From assembly GCA_937948985.1 (NCBI GenBank), contig CALFAK010000008.1:1-43664 (forward strand): a stretch of 43,664 nt of DNA, in the 5' to 3' direction. Source of the DNA: an uncultured Neomegalonema sp. (lineage in GTDB: Bacteria; Pseudomonadota; Alphaproteobacteria; Rhodobacterales; Rhodobacteraceae). Positions 33,744-42,566 of this stretch are shown in pieces. The notes beneath the pieces are model-generated. The model was not told where the DNA came from. It searched no databases and saw only the letters and a list, made by a program, of their open reading frames with translations. The position numbers were made by a program, and so were the translations under genes. Numbering within the stretch: position 1 is the first letter of the stretch; each line of letters starts with the position of its first letter.

Positions 33744-35096
33744 TCATTCTTCGCTATTCTTTTCTTTCTTCGCGTTCTTTGTCGGCTTTGAACGTTTTAG
33801 CATTGTTGCGAGCGCGCCGATGTTCAGACCGCGCATTTTTTCGCTCATATTGAGCGCGCTTTTTTTGCTGGCCCCTTTTTTGCCCGTCCCGCGTGCCTTA
33901 TCCATCGTCGTGCAAAGGCTGTTCAACATGCTGACAGCTTCATGCTTCGGATTGACCTCTTCGATCATCTGGCCGTTATTCGAGGCCTCACCAAACAGCG
34001 GCGCATCGAAAGGGATCACGAGGTCAACATCACGCCCGATGATATCGGCCACATCTTTTGCGGCGATCTCAGGACGCTTGGGCATTCCCACCTGGTTGAG
34101 AACGATCTTCGGCGCAGGGTCGTTTGGCCGGCGCTTGCACAAAAGGTCGTAGATGCCTTTCAGGTTTCGCAAGCTGGCCAGTTCCGGTGTCGCCACCAGA
34201 ACGATCTCTTCCATCTGCATGATCGATTGCTGCACCCAAGGGGTCCAGATATGCGGAATATCGAAGATCGCATAATCGGTGCTGGCACGGATCATGTGGA
34301 TCATCTCGATGACGGCGTTCGCGTCGAATTCGGATTCGACTTCCAACGAGGATGGGGCCGCCAGGATGCTCAGGTAGTCATCATACTCGACCAACAGACG
34401 CTGTAGCTTCACATCGTCCAGCTCGTCCATGCTGCCAAGGGCATCAACGATGCTCCGGGTCGGCTCACGGTTGAAATCGAGGCCGGCCGTGCCAAACTGC
34501 ACGTCCATATCGATCAGCATGATCTCTTTCTCTTCATTGCGGGAAAGTTTCCATGCCATGTTGTGTGCAAGCGTACTGGCACCGCAACCGCCCTTTACGC
34601 CGACAAAACCGATTGTTTTCGCCAGCGGCGCTTCGGCAGGGTCGGAAAAGACGGTCGAGATTGCCTCGATTATCTGGATCGGCGCGGCGGGCGAGACGAT
34701 GTATTCATCGACGCCTTGACGTTTCAGCTCACGATACAGCGTCACATCGTTGGATTTGCCGCAGACGATCACTTTCGTATCCGGATCACAGACTTCTGCA
34801 AGTCCTTCCAGTTCGTCGAAGACTTCCAACCCTGTTTCGTCGGTCTCGACGATCAGCAGATGGGGCGTCGCGGAGTCCGTATACATTTCGATGGCGCGCT
34901 TAATACCGCCCATCGCAACAGCGATAGAGGTACGGGCCATGCGCCGGTCGTAAGCGGATTCCTGAACGGCGCTTGCCATTTCGGATGTTGTGCAGAAAGA
35001 CTCGATATCGATCCGGGGAATAAGGGCCTCAACCGGACCACCAAATCCCTGCTCGTCGAACTCAGCGTCTCTCGCGGCGTTTTGTGCAGAGGACAT
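33744..35096 (-). CDS. cpaE: Tad pilus localisation/assembly ATPase-like protein CpaE (TadZ)
   Basis: A 450-residue MinD/ParA-family protein. Residues 60-160 form a receiver-like domain (HLLIVETDETGLEVF, KVIVCGKSND, DEYIVSPAAP) and residues 160-400 a SIMIBI ATPase with the deviant Walker A KGGCGAST at 168-175 and IMLIDMDVQFGTAG. TadZ-type proteins mark the pilus assembly site, often at a pole. The N-terminal 50 residues vary. The C-terminal 60 residues are Lys-rich (KGASKKS, KPTKNAKKEK). The ATG at 35096 has AGGAG 8 nt upstream and starts 25 nt after cpaD. In the Walker A the second conserved Lys is retained as KGG; activity as an ATPase is not assured. Confidence 0.93.
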   Translation of the reverse strand: MSSAQNAARDAEFDEQGFGGPVEALIPRIDIESFCTTSEMASAVQESAYDRRMARTSIAVAMGGIKRAIEMYTDSATPHLLIVETDETGLEVFDELEGLAEVCDPDTKVIVCGKSNDVTLYRELKRQGVDEYIVSPAAPIQIIEAISTVFSDPAEAPLAKTIGFVGVKGGCGASTLAHNMAWKLSRNEEKEIMLIDMDVQFGTAGLDFNREPTRSIVDALGSMDELDDVKLQRLLVEYDDYLSILAAPSSLEVESEFDANAVIEMIHMIRASTDYAIFDIPHIWTPWVQQSIMQMEEIVLVATPELASLRNLKGIYDLLCKRRPNDPAPKIVLNQVGMPKRPEIAAKDVADIIGRDVDLVIPFDAPLFGEASNNGQMIEEVNPKHEAVSMLNSLCTTMDKARGTGKKGASKKSALNMSEKMRGLNIGALATMLKRSKPTKNAKKEKNSEE

Positions 35097-35121
35097 TCGT
35101 TTTGCTCCTTGGACTCGGCTA

Positions 35122-35499
35122 TTATTCAATCAGACCTTGACTGCCGCTTGCGGCGGGTGCTGTCGAAGTCTCATCACCTTCGCGATATGCGGTGAGTATG
35201 CGTGCGCGCGCTTGGGCATCAGGCGGTGTACTCGCACGGGGACGTTGCAGATCCGCCGGATCGGAAATCATCACGGTGAGGTTGCTTTGATGCGCGCAGC
35301 CAAAGCCGGGTGTCGCAGAGTTTTCGGTGTTCAGACGAACATCGGGAACCTGAATGTTGCCGCAGTCATAAACATGACCGAGTGCGTATTGGTCCCAAGG
35401 ATCGTAGAACACGTTTTCCTGAGGCGGTGCGCAGCCCTGCAAAACAGCGAGGGCGGACAGAACCGCTGCGGCGCGGATGGTTGAGTTTGAATATTTCAT
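35122..35499 (-). CDS. cpaD: CpaD-family pilus lipoprotein (short form)
   Basis: A 125-residue lipoprotein. The signal peptide ends in lipobox LQGC near residue 23. The mature part has the CpaD signature FGCAHQSNLTVMISDPADLQRPR, which identifies the family, and ends in a short charged tail. It is clearly shorter than the 200 or so residues typical of Caulobacter CpaD; the N-terminal repeat-like half is missing. I start at the ATG at 35499, with GAGG upstream; the frame opens earlier but overlaps cpaC. It lies 13 nt after cpaC and 25 nt before cpaE, the usual CpaD place, and should support the CpaC secretin in the outer membrane. Confidence 0.85.
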   Translation of the reverse strand: MKYSNSTIRAAAVLSALAVLQGCAPPQENVFYDPWDQYALGHVYDCGNIQVPDVRLNTENSATPGFGCAHQSNLTVMISDPADLQRPRASTPPDAQARARILTAYREGDETSTAPAASGSQGLIE

Positions 35500-35512
35500 C
35501 TCTGTTGCCCTC

Positions 35513-37861
35513 TTATTGCATGATAAAGCCGAAGGGAGCCTGAAGCGCCTTGCGGGCACTCGCGACATCCTGATCTCCGGCGCCATACACTTTGTGCAAG
35601 CGGCCCAGCAGGAAGAAGTCAAAGTCGCTGGCCGGTGCAAAACCGTCTGTTGGCAGGCGGAAGTCTTTCTCCTGACCCGGCTTGACCACATAAGGGGTCA
35701 CGAGGATCACGAGTTCGGTTTCTTGTTTCTGGTAGTCGCTTGACGAGAAGAGCTGGCCGATCACGGGTACGTTCTTCAGGCCGGGCAGACCGTTATGCGA
35801 ATTGGCATCGCGTTGCAGCAGCATCCCGGCGATTGACATCGTACCACCCGAAGGCAACTCGACCGTGGTGTTCGCACGACGAACCGAGATGCCCGGAATC
35901 GATAGCTCGCCCGTAGACAGCGCCCCTTCCGTTGTCAGCTCACTGATTTCAGTGGCCACCGTGAGGCTGATACGTCCGTCGCCCACAACAACGGGCGTGA
36001 ATTCAAGTGCGACACCGAAGTCACGGAACGTGAAGCCGATATCACCCTCGTCAACCGAAGTCGGGAACGGGAATTGTCCGCCCGCGAGGAAGCTGGCTGT
36101 CTCGCCCGATACCGCCGTCAGTGTCGGCTCTGCCAGAACGCGCATGACGTTGTGACGCTCAAAAGCCCGAACCAGCGCGCCGAAGTTGGCATCTTGGAAC
36201 GATCCGGCGATATTTGCGGCAACCCCGCCCAGCGCGGCACCGTTGACACCGAAGGCGTTGGTAATGGTGCCAAAATTGGTAAGGTCTCGTGCAAGCCCGC
36301 CTGTCGCGGCAGACAAGGCCGCATCGGAGGCGAGGTTGAAGTCCACACCAAACTGCTTGATCACACTGCGGCGCATCTCTGCGATGCGGACTTTGACCAG
36401 AACCTGATCATCACCTGATGTTGTCAGGCGATCAACGAATTCAATATCGTCCTGCGATGCCTCAACACCCGCACTGATCATCGCCGAGTAGAGGTAGCGG
36501 CGGACAAAATCACGCACGGCTTGGGCCTCTCCCGGACCGCTTGTCGCGCCTTTGACGATGACTTCGCCGAGAACCGACTCGATCTGGATGTTTGTATTCG
36601 GGAAAGTCCGTGCGAGTGCTGTGCGCAAGGGGCGCAGGTCATAGCGGACGCCGACTTCCAGATTCAGGATCTGATTGCCGCGATCATCGAAGAAGTTGAC
36701 GTTGGTTTGACCGACTTTGAGACCGATCAGAACCACCTGTTTCGCTGTGCGCAGGATGGCGCGAACCGATGTCGGGTCGGCAACAACGATATCATGCGCT
36801 TCGACGGGCAGGTCAATAATGGTCGACTTCGCTACGAACAGGTCGGTCGATTGACTCGACGGGCCTTCACCGCTGCGTTTGATCGTTGATTGTCCGTAAG
36901 AGCCATCACCGCGTGATGCGAAGTCCCGGCCTGAAAGAAGGGCGGGTGAAGGCTCCAAATTGGCAAAACGATCAACCGGCTGCGTGTATTCAAGCGCCGC
37001 AGCGGCGGGCGCTGTGAACGTTTGAACCGGCATCTGTCCCGCATCAATCGTGGTGTAGTTTTGATCCGCATATGAATGAGAAGGCAGCGGCGCCGCCTCG
37101 CTCACCGGCGCAGGCTCACTAACAACCGTGTAGCTCGGCTCGGCCATAATCGGTGCCGGATCGTATTGCGGCGCCGGGTCATAGGACTGCACAGGCGCGG
37201 CATAGCTGTCGTAGGTGGTCGTCGTGACCTCTTGAATGATATTGTCATCCGATACGGCATATTCGTAGGTTTCAGACGCAACCTGTGTCGAAATTTCCGG
37301 CGCGGGAGCGGTACTGAACACAGGTTCTGTTGTGTATGAATACGCCGGAGCCGATGCATCGATTGTGACATCTTCGAGCATCACCTCATCAAGGGACGGG
37401 GCGCTCATCTCATCAGCGGATTCGCTCGATACAGGCAGCATCGTTTCAGGCGATGGCGCAAAGGCTTGCTGCAAAGCATCCAGCGTTACGCCGCTCTGAT
37501 GAACGGAAGCGTCGGCATCAAAGATGGTCGCTTCAAGCGGGGCCGTTACGGACGGTGCAGCGGTTGCCGGCGCGGTGAACGTCTGCGCCGGTGCGCTTGT
37601 AACAGTCGCTGTTGTTTCGGCACCGAAAGTCGTCTCCGTGCCGAAAGCCGCCGTGTCGGTCTCGTCACGATACTGAACCGATCCGTCCGCCGCCACAAAA
37701 TACCCTGCCGGTGCGGATGTGCCAGATGACGTGATCGAAACGCCGGACCCTTGCGGGATCAAATCGACCGGTGCGCTCAGGCCCGATTCATCCGCAAAGG
37801 ATGGCAGGGCGATGCTCAATGCTGTGAAAGCGGCTGCAGTCATGAATACGGGACGACGCAT
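35513..37861 (-). CDS. cpaC: Tad pilus secretin CpaC (RcpA) with a 300-residue low-complexity insert
   Basis: A 782-residue outer-membrane secretin, about 250 residues longer than usual. The signal peptide (MRRPVFMTAAAFTALSIALPSFA) is followed by about 300 residues rich in Ala, Pro, Thr, Ser, Tyr and Glu (YDPAPQYDPAP, SAPAQTFTAP and similar). The standard part begins near residue 335 (DLFVAKSTIIDLP), with the N-terminal pilus/BON-like domain, then the secretin barrel domain (VLVKVRIAEMRRS, VMRVLAEPTL, FPFPTSVDEGDIGFTFRDFGVALEFTP, GLPGLKNVPVIGQLFSS). The ATG at 37861 has AGGAG at 8 nt and gives a normal signal peptide. An ATG at 37921, in ATGA overlap with cpaB, is possible. It forms the pilus exit channel. 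Confidence 0.93.
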   Translation of the reverse strand: MRRPVFMTAAAFTALSIALPSFADESGLSAPVDLIPQGSGVSITSSGTSAPAGYFVAADGSVQYRDETDTAAFGTETTFGAETTATVTSAPAQTFTAPATAAPSVTAPLEATIFDADASVHQSGVTLDALQQAFAPSPETMLPVSSESADEMSAPSLDEVMLEDVTIDASAPAYSYTTEPVFSTAPAPEISTQVASETYEYAVSDDNIIQEVTTTTYDSYAAPVQSYDPAPQYDPAPIMAEPSYTVVSEPAPVSEAAPLPSHSYADQNYTTIDAGQMPVQTFTAPAAAALEYTQPVDRFANLEPSPALLSGRDFASRGDGSYGQSTIKRSGEGPSSQSTDLFVAKSTIIDLPVEAHDIVVADPTSVRAILRTAKQVVLIGLKVGQTNVNFFDDRGNQILNLEVGVRYDLRPLRTALARTFPNTNIQIESVLGEVIVKGATSGPGEAQAVRDFVRRYLYSAMISAGVEASQDDIEFVDRLTTSGDDQVLVKVRIAEMRRSVIKQFGVDFNLASDAALSAATGGLARDLTNFGTITNAFGVNGAALGGVAANIAGSFQDANFGALVRAFERHNVMRVLAEPTLTAVSGETASFLAGGQFPFPTSVDEGDIGFTFRDFGVALEFTPVVVGDGRISLTVATEISELTTEGALSTGELSIPGISVRRANTTVELPSGGTMSIAGMLLQRDANSHNGLPGLKNVPVIGQLFSSSDYQKQETELVILVTPYVVKPGQEKDFRLPTDGFAPASDFDFFLLGRLHKVYGAGDQDVASARKALQAPFGFIMQ

Positions 37862-37869
37862 TCTTTTCA

Positions 37870-37874
37870 CTCCT
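37870..37874 (-). promoter_or_regulatory. Ribosome binding site supporting the inner cpaC start
   Basis: AGGAG on the minus strand, 8 nt before the ATG at 37861. It favours this start over the ATG at 37921, which overlaps the cpaB stop and would give an atypically long, basic leader before the signal peptide. Confidence 0.65.
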
Positions 37875-37917
37875 GAAAAATGCGACGAGGCGCGTTTTGA
37901 TTTCTTGCTCATGGTCA

Positions 37918-39036
37918 TCATTTCGCCACCTCGGTGTTCTCATCCGTCGGGATTGTCGTCATGACTTTGATTGCCGCACCGTTGCGAACCAGAACGACTT
38001 CATCTTCCTGCTTCGGGGCGGTTGTAACGGTGGTTGCCTGTTTTTCAGCCGCAATGCGGGCGCGTTCCGCTTCCTTGGCCGCTTGTTCTTCTACAGCCAG
38101 CTGTTTGCGCTGCGCTTCGGCGCGCAGGGCCACTTCACGCTGATATTCCTGCGCTTCAATGCGGAGTTTTTTCGCTGCCTCCACCTTTTGGCGGGCGATA
38201 GCTTGAAGATCGAGAACCGTTATGGGCTGAACTTTGTCGATATCCTCGCCATATTCCTCGATCATCTCGCTAAAGCTGCGCAGGCTGAGTGTAAGGAAGC
38301 CGCGCTCTTGCTTTGCGATCTGGCGGGTCAGCGTGATCAACTCAACCTGATCGGGCTTGAGTTCGATGGTCGCCGTGTTGCCGATGGCGGTTGTGGCGTT
38401 GTCATCTTCAGACAGGCGTTGGTCGATAGCCAGAATGCGCACTGTTTCCATGACTGTTTCAGTCTGGTTATGCGTGATGGTCCGGTCGATCTCGCCCGTT
38501 TTGGGGTTCAATTCTTCGATGCTGATCTGGCGGGTCAGCAGCAAGTCGACAAAGTCACCCGGCAGGATAAAGCCACCCGCGCCCGTCACATCAGAGATCG
38601 GAACCGCAACCGCGCGCATTCCGTTGCGCAGGAGCGACGCCATCACACCCGCACCTTCCAGGCTGATCACTTTTTCAGTCGTCAGCGGTTCGCCCGCACG
38701 CATTGCAAGACGTGTCGCTGCGCCCTCAAGATTGCTGATCGCATCCTTATCTTCGCTTTTCACGTAGAAATAAGGTGAAGTGCTGTCAGCGGGCCAAGCC
38801 TGCCACTTCAAGTCTTGCAAGGTCAGCTTGCGACCAATGTTTAAATCCTGCGCGGCGACGAGTACATCGACCGTTTGCGGAATTTCGATTTCCGGTTTTA
38901 TTGAAACAGGGGCCACCACCTGTGTGACTTGCGCTGTTGCGGCGGCGCGGCTTTCGATTGCGCCGCGCATCATCCACATTGCAGCCATTGCCGCCACAGA
39001 GGCGCAGGCCAGGATCATAACTCTCACGCCGCGCAT
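37918..39036 (-). CDS. cpaB: Tad pilus assembly protein CpaB (RcpC)
   Basis: A 372-residue exported or membrane-anchored pilus protein. An N-terminal hydrophobic segment (VMILACASVAAMAAMWMM) anchors it. Residues 55-120 form a SAF/ChapFlgA-like domain (VDVLVAAQDLNIGRKLTLQDLKW, TRLAMRAGEPLT), followed by the RcpC domain (VAVPISDVTGAGGFILPGDFVDLLLT), which in relatives binds the envelope near the secretin. Residues 285-345 are a long charged helix rich in Ala, Glu and Arg, probably a coiled coil not always seen in the family. AAGGAG lies just before the ATG. It is the first gene of the operon here; no pilin or peptidase gene precedes it. Confidence 0.93.
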   Translation of the reverse strand: MRGVRVMILACASVAAMAAMWMMRGAIESRAAATAQVTQVVAPVSIKPEIEIPQTVDVLVAAQDLNIGRKLTLQDLKWQAWPADSTSPYFYVKSEDKDAISNLEGAATRLAMRAGEPLTTEKVISLEGAGVMASLLRNGMRAVAVPISDVTGAGGFILPGDFVDLLLTRQISIEELNPKTGEIDRTITHNQTETVMETVRILAIDQRLSEDDNATTAIGNTATIELKPDQVELITLTRQIAKQERGFLTLSLRSFSEMIEEYGEDIDKVQPITVLDLQAIARQKVEAAKKLRIEAQEYQREVALRAEAQRKQLAVEEQAAKEAERARIAAEKQATTVTTAPKQEDEVVLVRNGAAIKVMTTIPTDENTEVAK

Positions 39037-39096
39037 CGCGATTCTCCTTTAAAATTGTTCACGCCCGATCCTACGAAAGGGATGTTAGAAAAGTGC

Positions 39097-39118
39097 GAAC
39101 AGCGCTGATCTGCTGTTC
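39097..39118. repeat. Inverted repeat GAACAGC-N8-GCTGTTC near cpaB
   Basis: A 7-bp perfect dyad 61 bp upstream of the cpaB ATG, in the position expected for an operator or the 5' leader of the pilus transcript. No factor can be named. Confidence 0.5.
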
Positions 39119-39316
39119 TACATTTTCTGTTAAGACTTTGGATTTGCTGAACTTTGCCCGTCCGAGCGTGTGACCGATCACGAATTATGGCTGGCGCACC
39201 ATGCCAAAGGCTGGATTTTGGTCGATTTCGTTTTTCGGGTATCATATGCCGCTCTAAGGAATTTATTCTGGTTGAGCAGCAAGGTAAATTGGTTTGCTTA
39301 ATAAACAGCGAAACGA

Positions 39317-39339
39317 AACGAATGTTCAGAGCATTCGTT
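39317..39339. repeat. Inverted repeat AACGAATG-N7-CATTCGTT in the cpaB/ialB gap
   Basis: An 8-bp perfect dyad with a 7-nt centre, nearly midway between the divergent genes. The symmetry suits a dimeric regulator site. It is not followed by a T-run in either direction, so a terminator is unlikely. Confidence 0.5.
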
Positions 39340-39515
39340 CAAAATTTAGCCTAAATTGCTGTTCACAATCACGTACTTGGTATCTTCCAATTGAGTGTGC
39401 GCTTAAACTCTGTTAACCAAGTTCAGATAACAACGCGGAAGAAGGACGCGTGCTGAGGCACGTGAACCTGAACCGGATTATGATTTGTGGCAACGAGCAG
39501 CCTAGGAGATCAAGA

Positions 39516-40031
39516 ATGAACCGCATGATGCAATGCGTAACAGGCCTCGCACTGGTTTGTGCGGCGGGGCTGAGCAGCGCCGCTTCTGCACAGGAACAGG
39601 TTCGCCTTGGTGCGTTCAAATACTGGAGCGCCTTTACGACCGAAAGCCCACAAGGCAAGATTTGCTGGGCGGCGACGGCGCCGGTGGACGCCGATTACAG
39701 TGGCGGCGAACGTGGCGATGTGTTCTTGCTGGTGTCGGTTTATCCGGCAACGGGCGTGGACAGTGAAGTCAGTCTGATTTCAGGCTACGAATACGACGAG
39801 ACGCGTACCGTTCAGGCCAAAGTCGGATCGAATACATTCTCGTTGTTCGCGGCCTCTGACGGGGCTTGGCTCGAAACCCGGGCTGAGGAAAAGCAGCTTG
39901 TTGCAGCGATGCGCAAGGGTTTGAAAGCCTCCGTTACGGGCTATGCCGCAGGTGGCGGGCGTTCGACGGATAACTTTTCGCTGCTGGGCTTCACGGCCGC
40001 GTACAACGCCGCGAAAGCCGCTTGTAAGTAA
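39516..40031 (+). CDS. Invasion-associated locus B (IalB) family exported protein
   Basis: A 171-residue periplasmic protein. The signal peptide (MNRMMQCVTGLALVCAAGLSS, cleavage after ASA) is followed by the IalB pattern: a beta-rich domain with WSAFTTESPQGKICWAAT, VFLLVSVYP, VSLISGYEYDE and a C-terminal AYNAAKAACK, with the paired cysteines placed for a disulfide. The name comes from Bartonella, but the family is widespread in non-pathogenic alphaproteobacteria and its function there is not settled. GGAG lies 7 nt before the ATG at 39516; the frame opens 22 codons earlier without support. A terminator follows, then rlmN, a pairing common in this order. Confidence 0.82.
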   Translation: MNRMMQCVTGLALVCAAGLSSAASAQEQVRLGAFKYWSAFTTESPQGKICWAATAPVDADYSGGERGDVFLLVSVYPATGVDSEVSLISGYEYDETRTVQAKVGSNTFSLFAASDGAWLETRAEEKQLVAAMRKGLKASVTGYAAGGGRSTDNFSLLGFTAAYNAAKAACK

Positions 40032-40077
40032 GCGTTCGGCGGTTTCGCCACACGCCGCTTTACGATATAGAGATCAC

Positions 40078-40101
40078 AGCCGCCCCTGTCGGGCGGCTTT
40101 T
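40078..40101 (+). terminator. Intrinsic terminator of ialB
   Basis: AGCCGCCC at 40078-40085 pairs with GGGCGGCT at 40091-40098 around a 5-nt loop and is followed by TTTT (40098-40101). It lies 46 nt after the ialB stop and 23 nt before the rlmN ATG, so rlmN depends on read-through or a promoter within the short gap. Confidence 0.85.
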
Positions 40102-40124
40102 CCGCGTTTGAGGACAGCCACGCC

Positions 40125-41291
40125 ATGACCGCCGCACCACAGACCGCCATTACGCCTGATTTGCTCGCCTTGCCGCGCGAAAATACCGGACTTCCAAGCA
40201 TTTACGGCATGACCCGCGAACAAATGCGCGAGGCGCTGATCGCACGGGGAATCGCTGAAAAGCAGGCGAAAATGCGGGTCAGTCAGATTTGGGCATGGGT
40301 TTATCACTGGGGCGTCACCGATTTTGAGGCGATGACCAACATTGCCAAACCCCTGCGGGCGATGCTGGCCACGGAATTCTCTCTGGCGCGGCCTGAGATC
40401 GTGACAAAGCAGGTCAGCGCCGACGGAACGCGCAAATATCTGCTGCGAATCGAGGGCGGGCATGAGGTTGAGACGGTCTATATCCCCGAAGAGAATCGCG
40501 GCACATTATGCGTCAGCTCGCAGGTTGGCTGCACGCTCACATGTTCGTTCTGTCACACCGGAACCCAGCGTTTGGTACGCAATCTGACCCCGGCGGAGAT
40601 TGTCGGACAGATTTTGGTCGCCCGCGATGACCTTGGCGAATGGCCGATTCCCGGTACGCCGAAGGATGAGACGCGGCTTTTGTCGAATCTCGTGCTGATG
40701 GGCATGGGCGAGCCGCTCTATAACTTTGAAAACGTGCGCGATGCGATGCTGATTGCGATGGATCATGAGGGAATCAGCCTCTCGCGCCGCCGGATTACAC
40801 TCTCCACCTCCGGCGTCGTGCCATTGATCGAGCGGGCGGGCGAAGAAATACGAACAATGCTCGCTATTTCTTTGCACGCGACCACCGATCCGGTGCGTGA
40901 CAGGCTGGTTCCGATTAACAAAAAGTGGAATTTGGAGGAGTTGATGCAAGCATGTCGCGATTATCCGCGTTTATCCAACTCCGAGCGAATCACATTCGAG
41001 TACGTAATGCTTAAGGGTGTAAACGACAGTGACGCGGCGGCGAAGCGGTTGGTCAAGCTGCTGGACGGCATCCCCTCGAAAGTGAACCTGATTCCTTTCA
41101 ATCCGTGGCCCGGCGCACCGTATGAGCGCTCGGAATGGGACCGGATCGAAGCCTTCGCCGACATCATCCACCGCGCCGGGTACGCCTCCCCCATCCGCAC
41201 CCCGCGCGGCGAAGACATCATGGCGGCCTGTGGCCAGCTGAAAAGCGAGAGCGAGAGGGTGAAGAAGGTGCGGGTGAAAGAGCGCGCTTGA
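40125..41291 (+). CDS. rlmN: 23S rRNA/tRNA (adenine-C2)-methyltransferase RlmN
   Basis: A 388-residue radical-SAM enzyme methylating C2 of A2503 in 23S rRNA and A37 of some tRNAs. The 4Fe-4S motif CTLTCSFC carries Cys136, Cys140 and Cys143. The methyl-carrying Cys369 lies in DIMAACGQL near the C-terminus. [37 protein letters not shown] and IPFNPWPG are the usual family segments. The N-terminal 30 or so residues before YGMTREQM are longer than in E. coli but normal for alphaproteobacteria. GAGGA lies upstream of the ATG, directly after the ialB terminator. The second active-site Cys and the SAM core are intact. Confidence 0.96.
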   Translation: MTAAPQTAITPDLLALPRENTGLPSIYGMTREQMREALIARGIAEKQAKMRVSQIWAWVYHWGVTDFEAMTNIAKPLRAMLATEFSLARPEIVTKQVSADGTRKYLLRIEGGHEVETVYIPEENRGTLCVSSQVGCTLTCSFCHTGTQRLVRNLTPAEIVGQILVARDDLGEWPIPGTPKDETRLLSNLVLMGMGEPLYNFENVRDAMLIAMDHEGISLSRRRITLSTSGVVPLIERAGEEIRTMLAISLHATTDPVRDRLVPINKKWNLEELMQACRDYPRLSNSERITFEYVMLKGVNDSDAAAKRLVKLLDGIPSKVNLIPFNPWPGAPYERSEWDRIEAFADIIHRAGYASPIRTPRGEDIMAACGQLKSESERVKKVRVKERA

Positions 41292-41411
41292 TCCAAGGGT
41301 ATGTCCTACGAAAGATCGTCCACCTCAACGCCCAAAACGCCCGCTATCGCCCGATGCAATTTTTCCCCGCATTGCGCGCTCCGGTTTGGAGATATAGCAA
41401 AAAGCCACCCC
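41292..41411. other. Convergent gap between rlmN and capG
   Basis: 120 bases between two convergent stops. Only a weak 5-bp GCAAT/ATTGC stem was found, so there is no clear terminator and read-through into antisense RNA is possible. No coding frame seen. Confidence 0.45.
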
Positions 41412-42566
41412 TCAGCTATAATCGTGCTTCCTGATCCCGTCCCACGCGTTTGACAGTTTCGCCGTGCCCGCGATCAAGTTCAGCACCCGTTCTGAGGTGT
41501 TGGCGATCTGGTATTCTGCCGGGATCGGATGGGGTAGGCCCGCTGCAACGCGCTCGGCGTGTTGGGTCGTGACGATCTCAATGGCGCTGAGCATCGTGTC
41601 GCGGTCGAGGCCTGTCATAATCAGACAACCGACATCGATCCCCTCAGGCCGCTCAATCGCATCGCGCGGGGTGATGGCGGGGAAACCCAGCATCGAGCTT
41701 TCCTCGGCAATCGTGCCGCTGTCCGAAATCGCGCAGAAACAGGACATTTGCAGCTTGTTATAGTCGTGAAACCCGAACGGCTTCATTGTCTCGATCCCCT
41801 CATGCAGCGTCAGCCCCTCGATATTTTCAAGGCGGTTACGGGTGCGGGGATGGGTGGAGACGATGACTTTGTGGCCGTAGTTTTCGCACAGCGCGTTCAG
41901 CGTTTGCATAAGCGATGTGAGTCGCTCCTTGCTGTCCACATTCTCTTCACGGTGCATTGAGACGATGAAATACTTCTGCGCCTCCAGCCCGATCCGCTCT
42001 AACACGTCGGACGCCTCAATCTGCGGGCGGTAGTGGTTCAGCACCTCGAACATCGGCGAGCCGGAGACGTAGACCCGGCGGTGCGGCATCCCCTCGGACA
42101 GCAAATGCCGCCGCGCGTGTTCGGTGTAAGTGATGTTGAAATCCGAGATATGGTCAACGAGGCGGCGGTTCGTCTCCTCCGGCACGTTCATATCGTAGGA
42201 TCGATTGCCCGCCTCCATATGATAGACGGGGATTTTCATCCGTCGTGCCATGATCGCCGAGATCGCCGAGTTGGTATCGCCCAGCACCAGCACCGCATCG
42301 GGGCGTTCTTCTCGCAGGACTTTTTCACTCTCGGACAGAATCGCACCCATCGTCTCGCCCAGGCTTTTCCCGCCCGTGCCGAGGAAATAGTCGGGTTTCT
42401 TCACGCCCAGATCGCTGAAAAACACCTCGTTCAGCTCGTAATCCCAGTTCTGGCCCGTGTGGATCAACACATGCTCAACGTGTTTGTCGAGGGCGGCCAT
42501 GACGCGGGACAGGCGGATGATTTCGGGGCGCGTGCCGAGGATGGTGGCGACTTTGAGTTTGCTCAT
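41412..42566 (-). CDS. capG: UDP-N-acetyl sugar 2-epimerase, CapG/FnlC/WbjD type
   Basis: A 384-residue GT-B-fold epimerase related to WecB but of the CapG/FnlC branch (starts ATILGTRPEIIRLSRVM; YHMEAGNRSYDMNVPEETNRRLVDH, MHREENVD, ISDSGTIAEESSMLG). In that branch it performs the last step to UDP-N-acetyl-L-fucosamine by 2-epimerisation of the talosamine-type precursor. Assignment rests mainly on its partner: its ATG overlaps the stop of a CapF-like gene in ATGA. It is not a copy of the wecB at 12.7 kb, with which it shares only the fold motifs. It converges on rlmN with a 120-bp gap that holds no convincing terminator. Confidence 0.85.
   Translation of the reverse strand: MSKLKVATILGTRPEIIRLSRVMAALDKHVEHVLIHTGQNWDYELNEVFFSDLGVKKPDYFLGTGGKSLGETMGAILSESEKVLREERPDAVLVLGDTNSAISAIMARRMKIPVYHMEAGNRSYDMNVPEETNRRLVDHISDFNITYTEHARRHLLSEGMPHRRVYVSGSPMFEVLNHYRPQIEASDVLERIGLEAQKYFIVSMHREENVDSKERLTSLMQTLNALCENYGHKVIVSTHPRTRNRLENIEGLTLHEGIETMKPFGFHDYNKLQMSCFCAISDSGTIAEESSMLGFPAITPRDAIERPEGIDVGCLIMTGLDRDTMLSAIEIVTTQHAERVAAGLPHPIPAEYQIANTSERVLNLIAGTAKLSNAWDGIRKHDYS

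Larger units (their letters stand above)
39037..39515. other. 480-bp divergent control region (cpaB and ialB) with two dyads
   Basis: Non-coding as far as I can see. It holds two inverted repeats: GAACAGC/GCTGTTC at 39097-39118 close to cpaB, and AACGAATG/CATTCGTT at 39317-39339 in the middle of the gap. Both the pilus operon (minus) and ialB (plus) must start here. The region is AT-richer than its neighbours. I looked for a short Flp pilin or TadV-type gene and saw none. Confidence 0.6.

Noticed and set aside
39024..39245. Small gene before cpaB that might be the Flp pilin
   Set aside because: The frame has no hydrophobic pilin segment or peptidase cleavage motif and is rich in Arg, Ser and Cys.
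39402..39417. CtrA box (TTAA-N7-TTAAC) upstream of ialB
   Set aside because: The two TTAA halves are spaced by six bases, not seven; not good enough to call.
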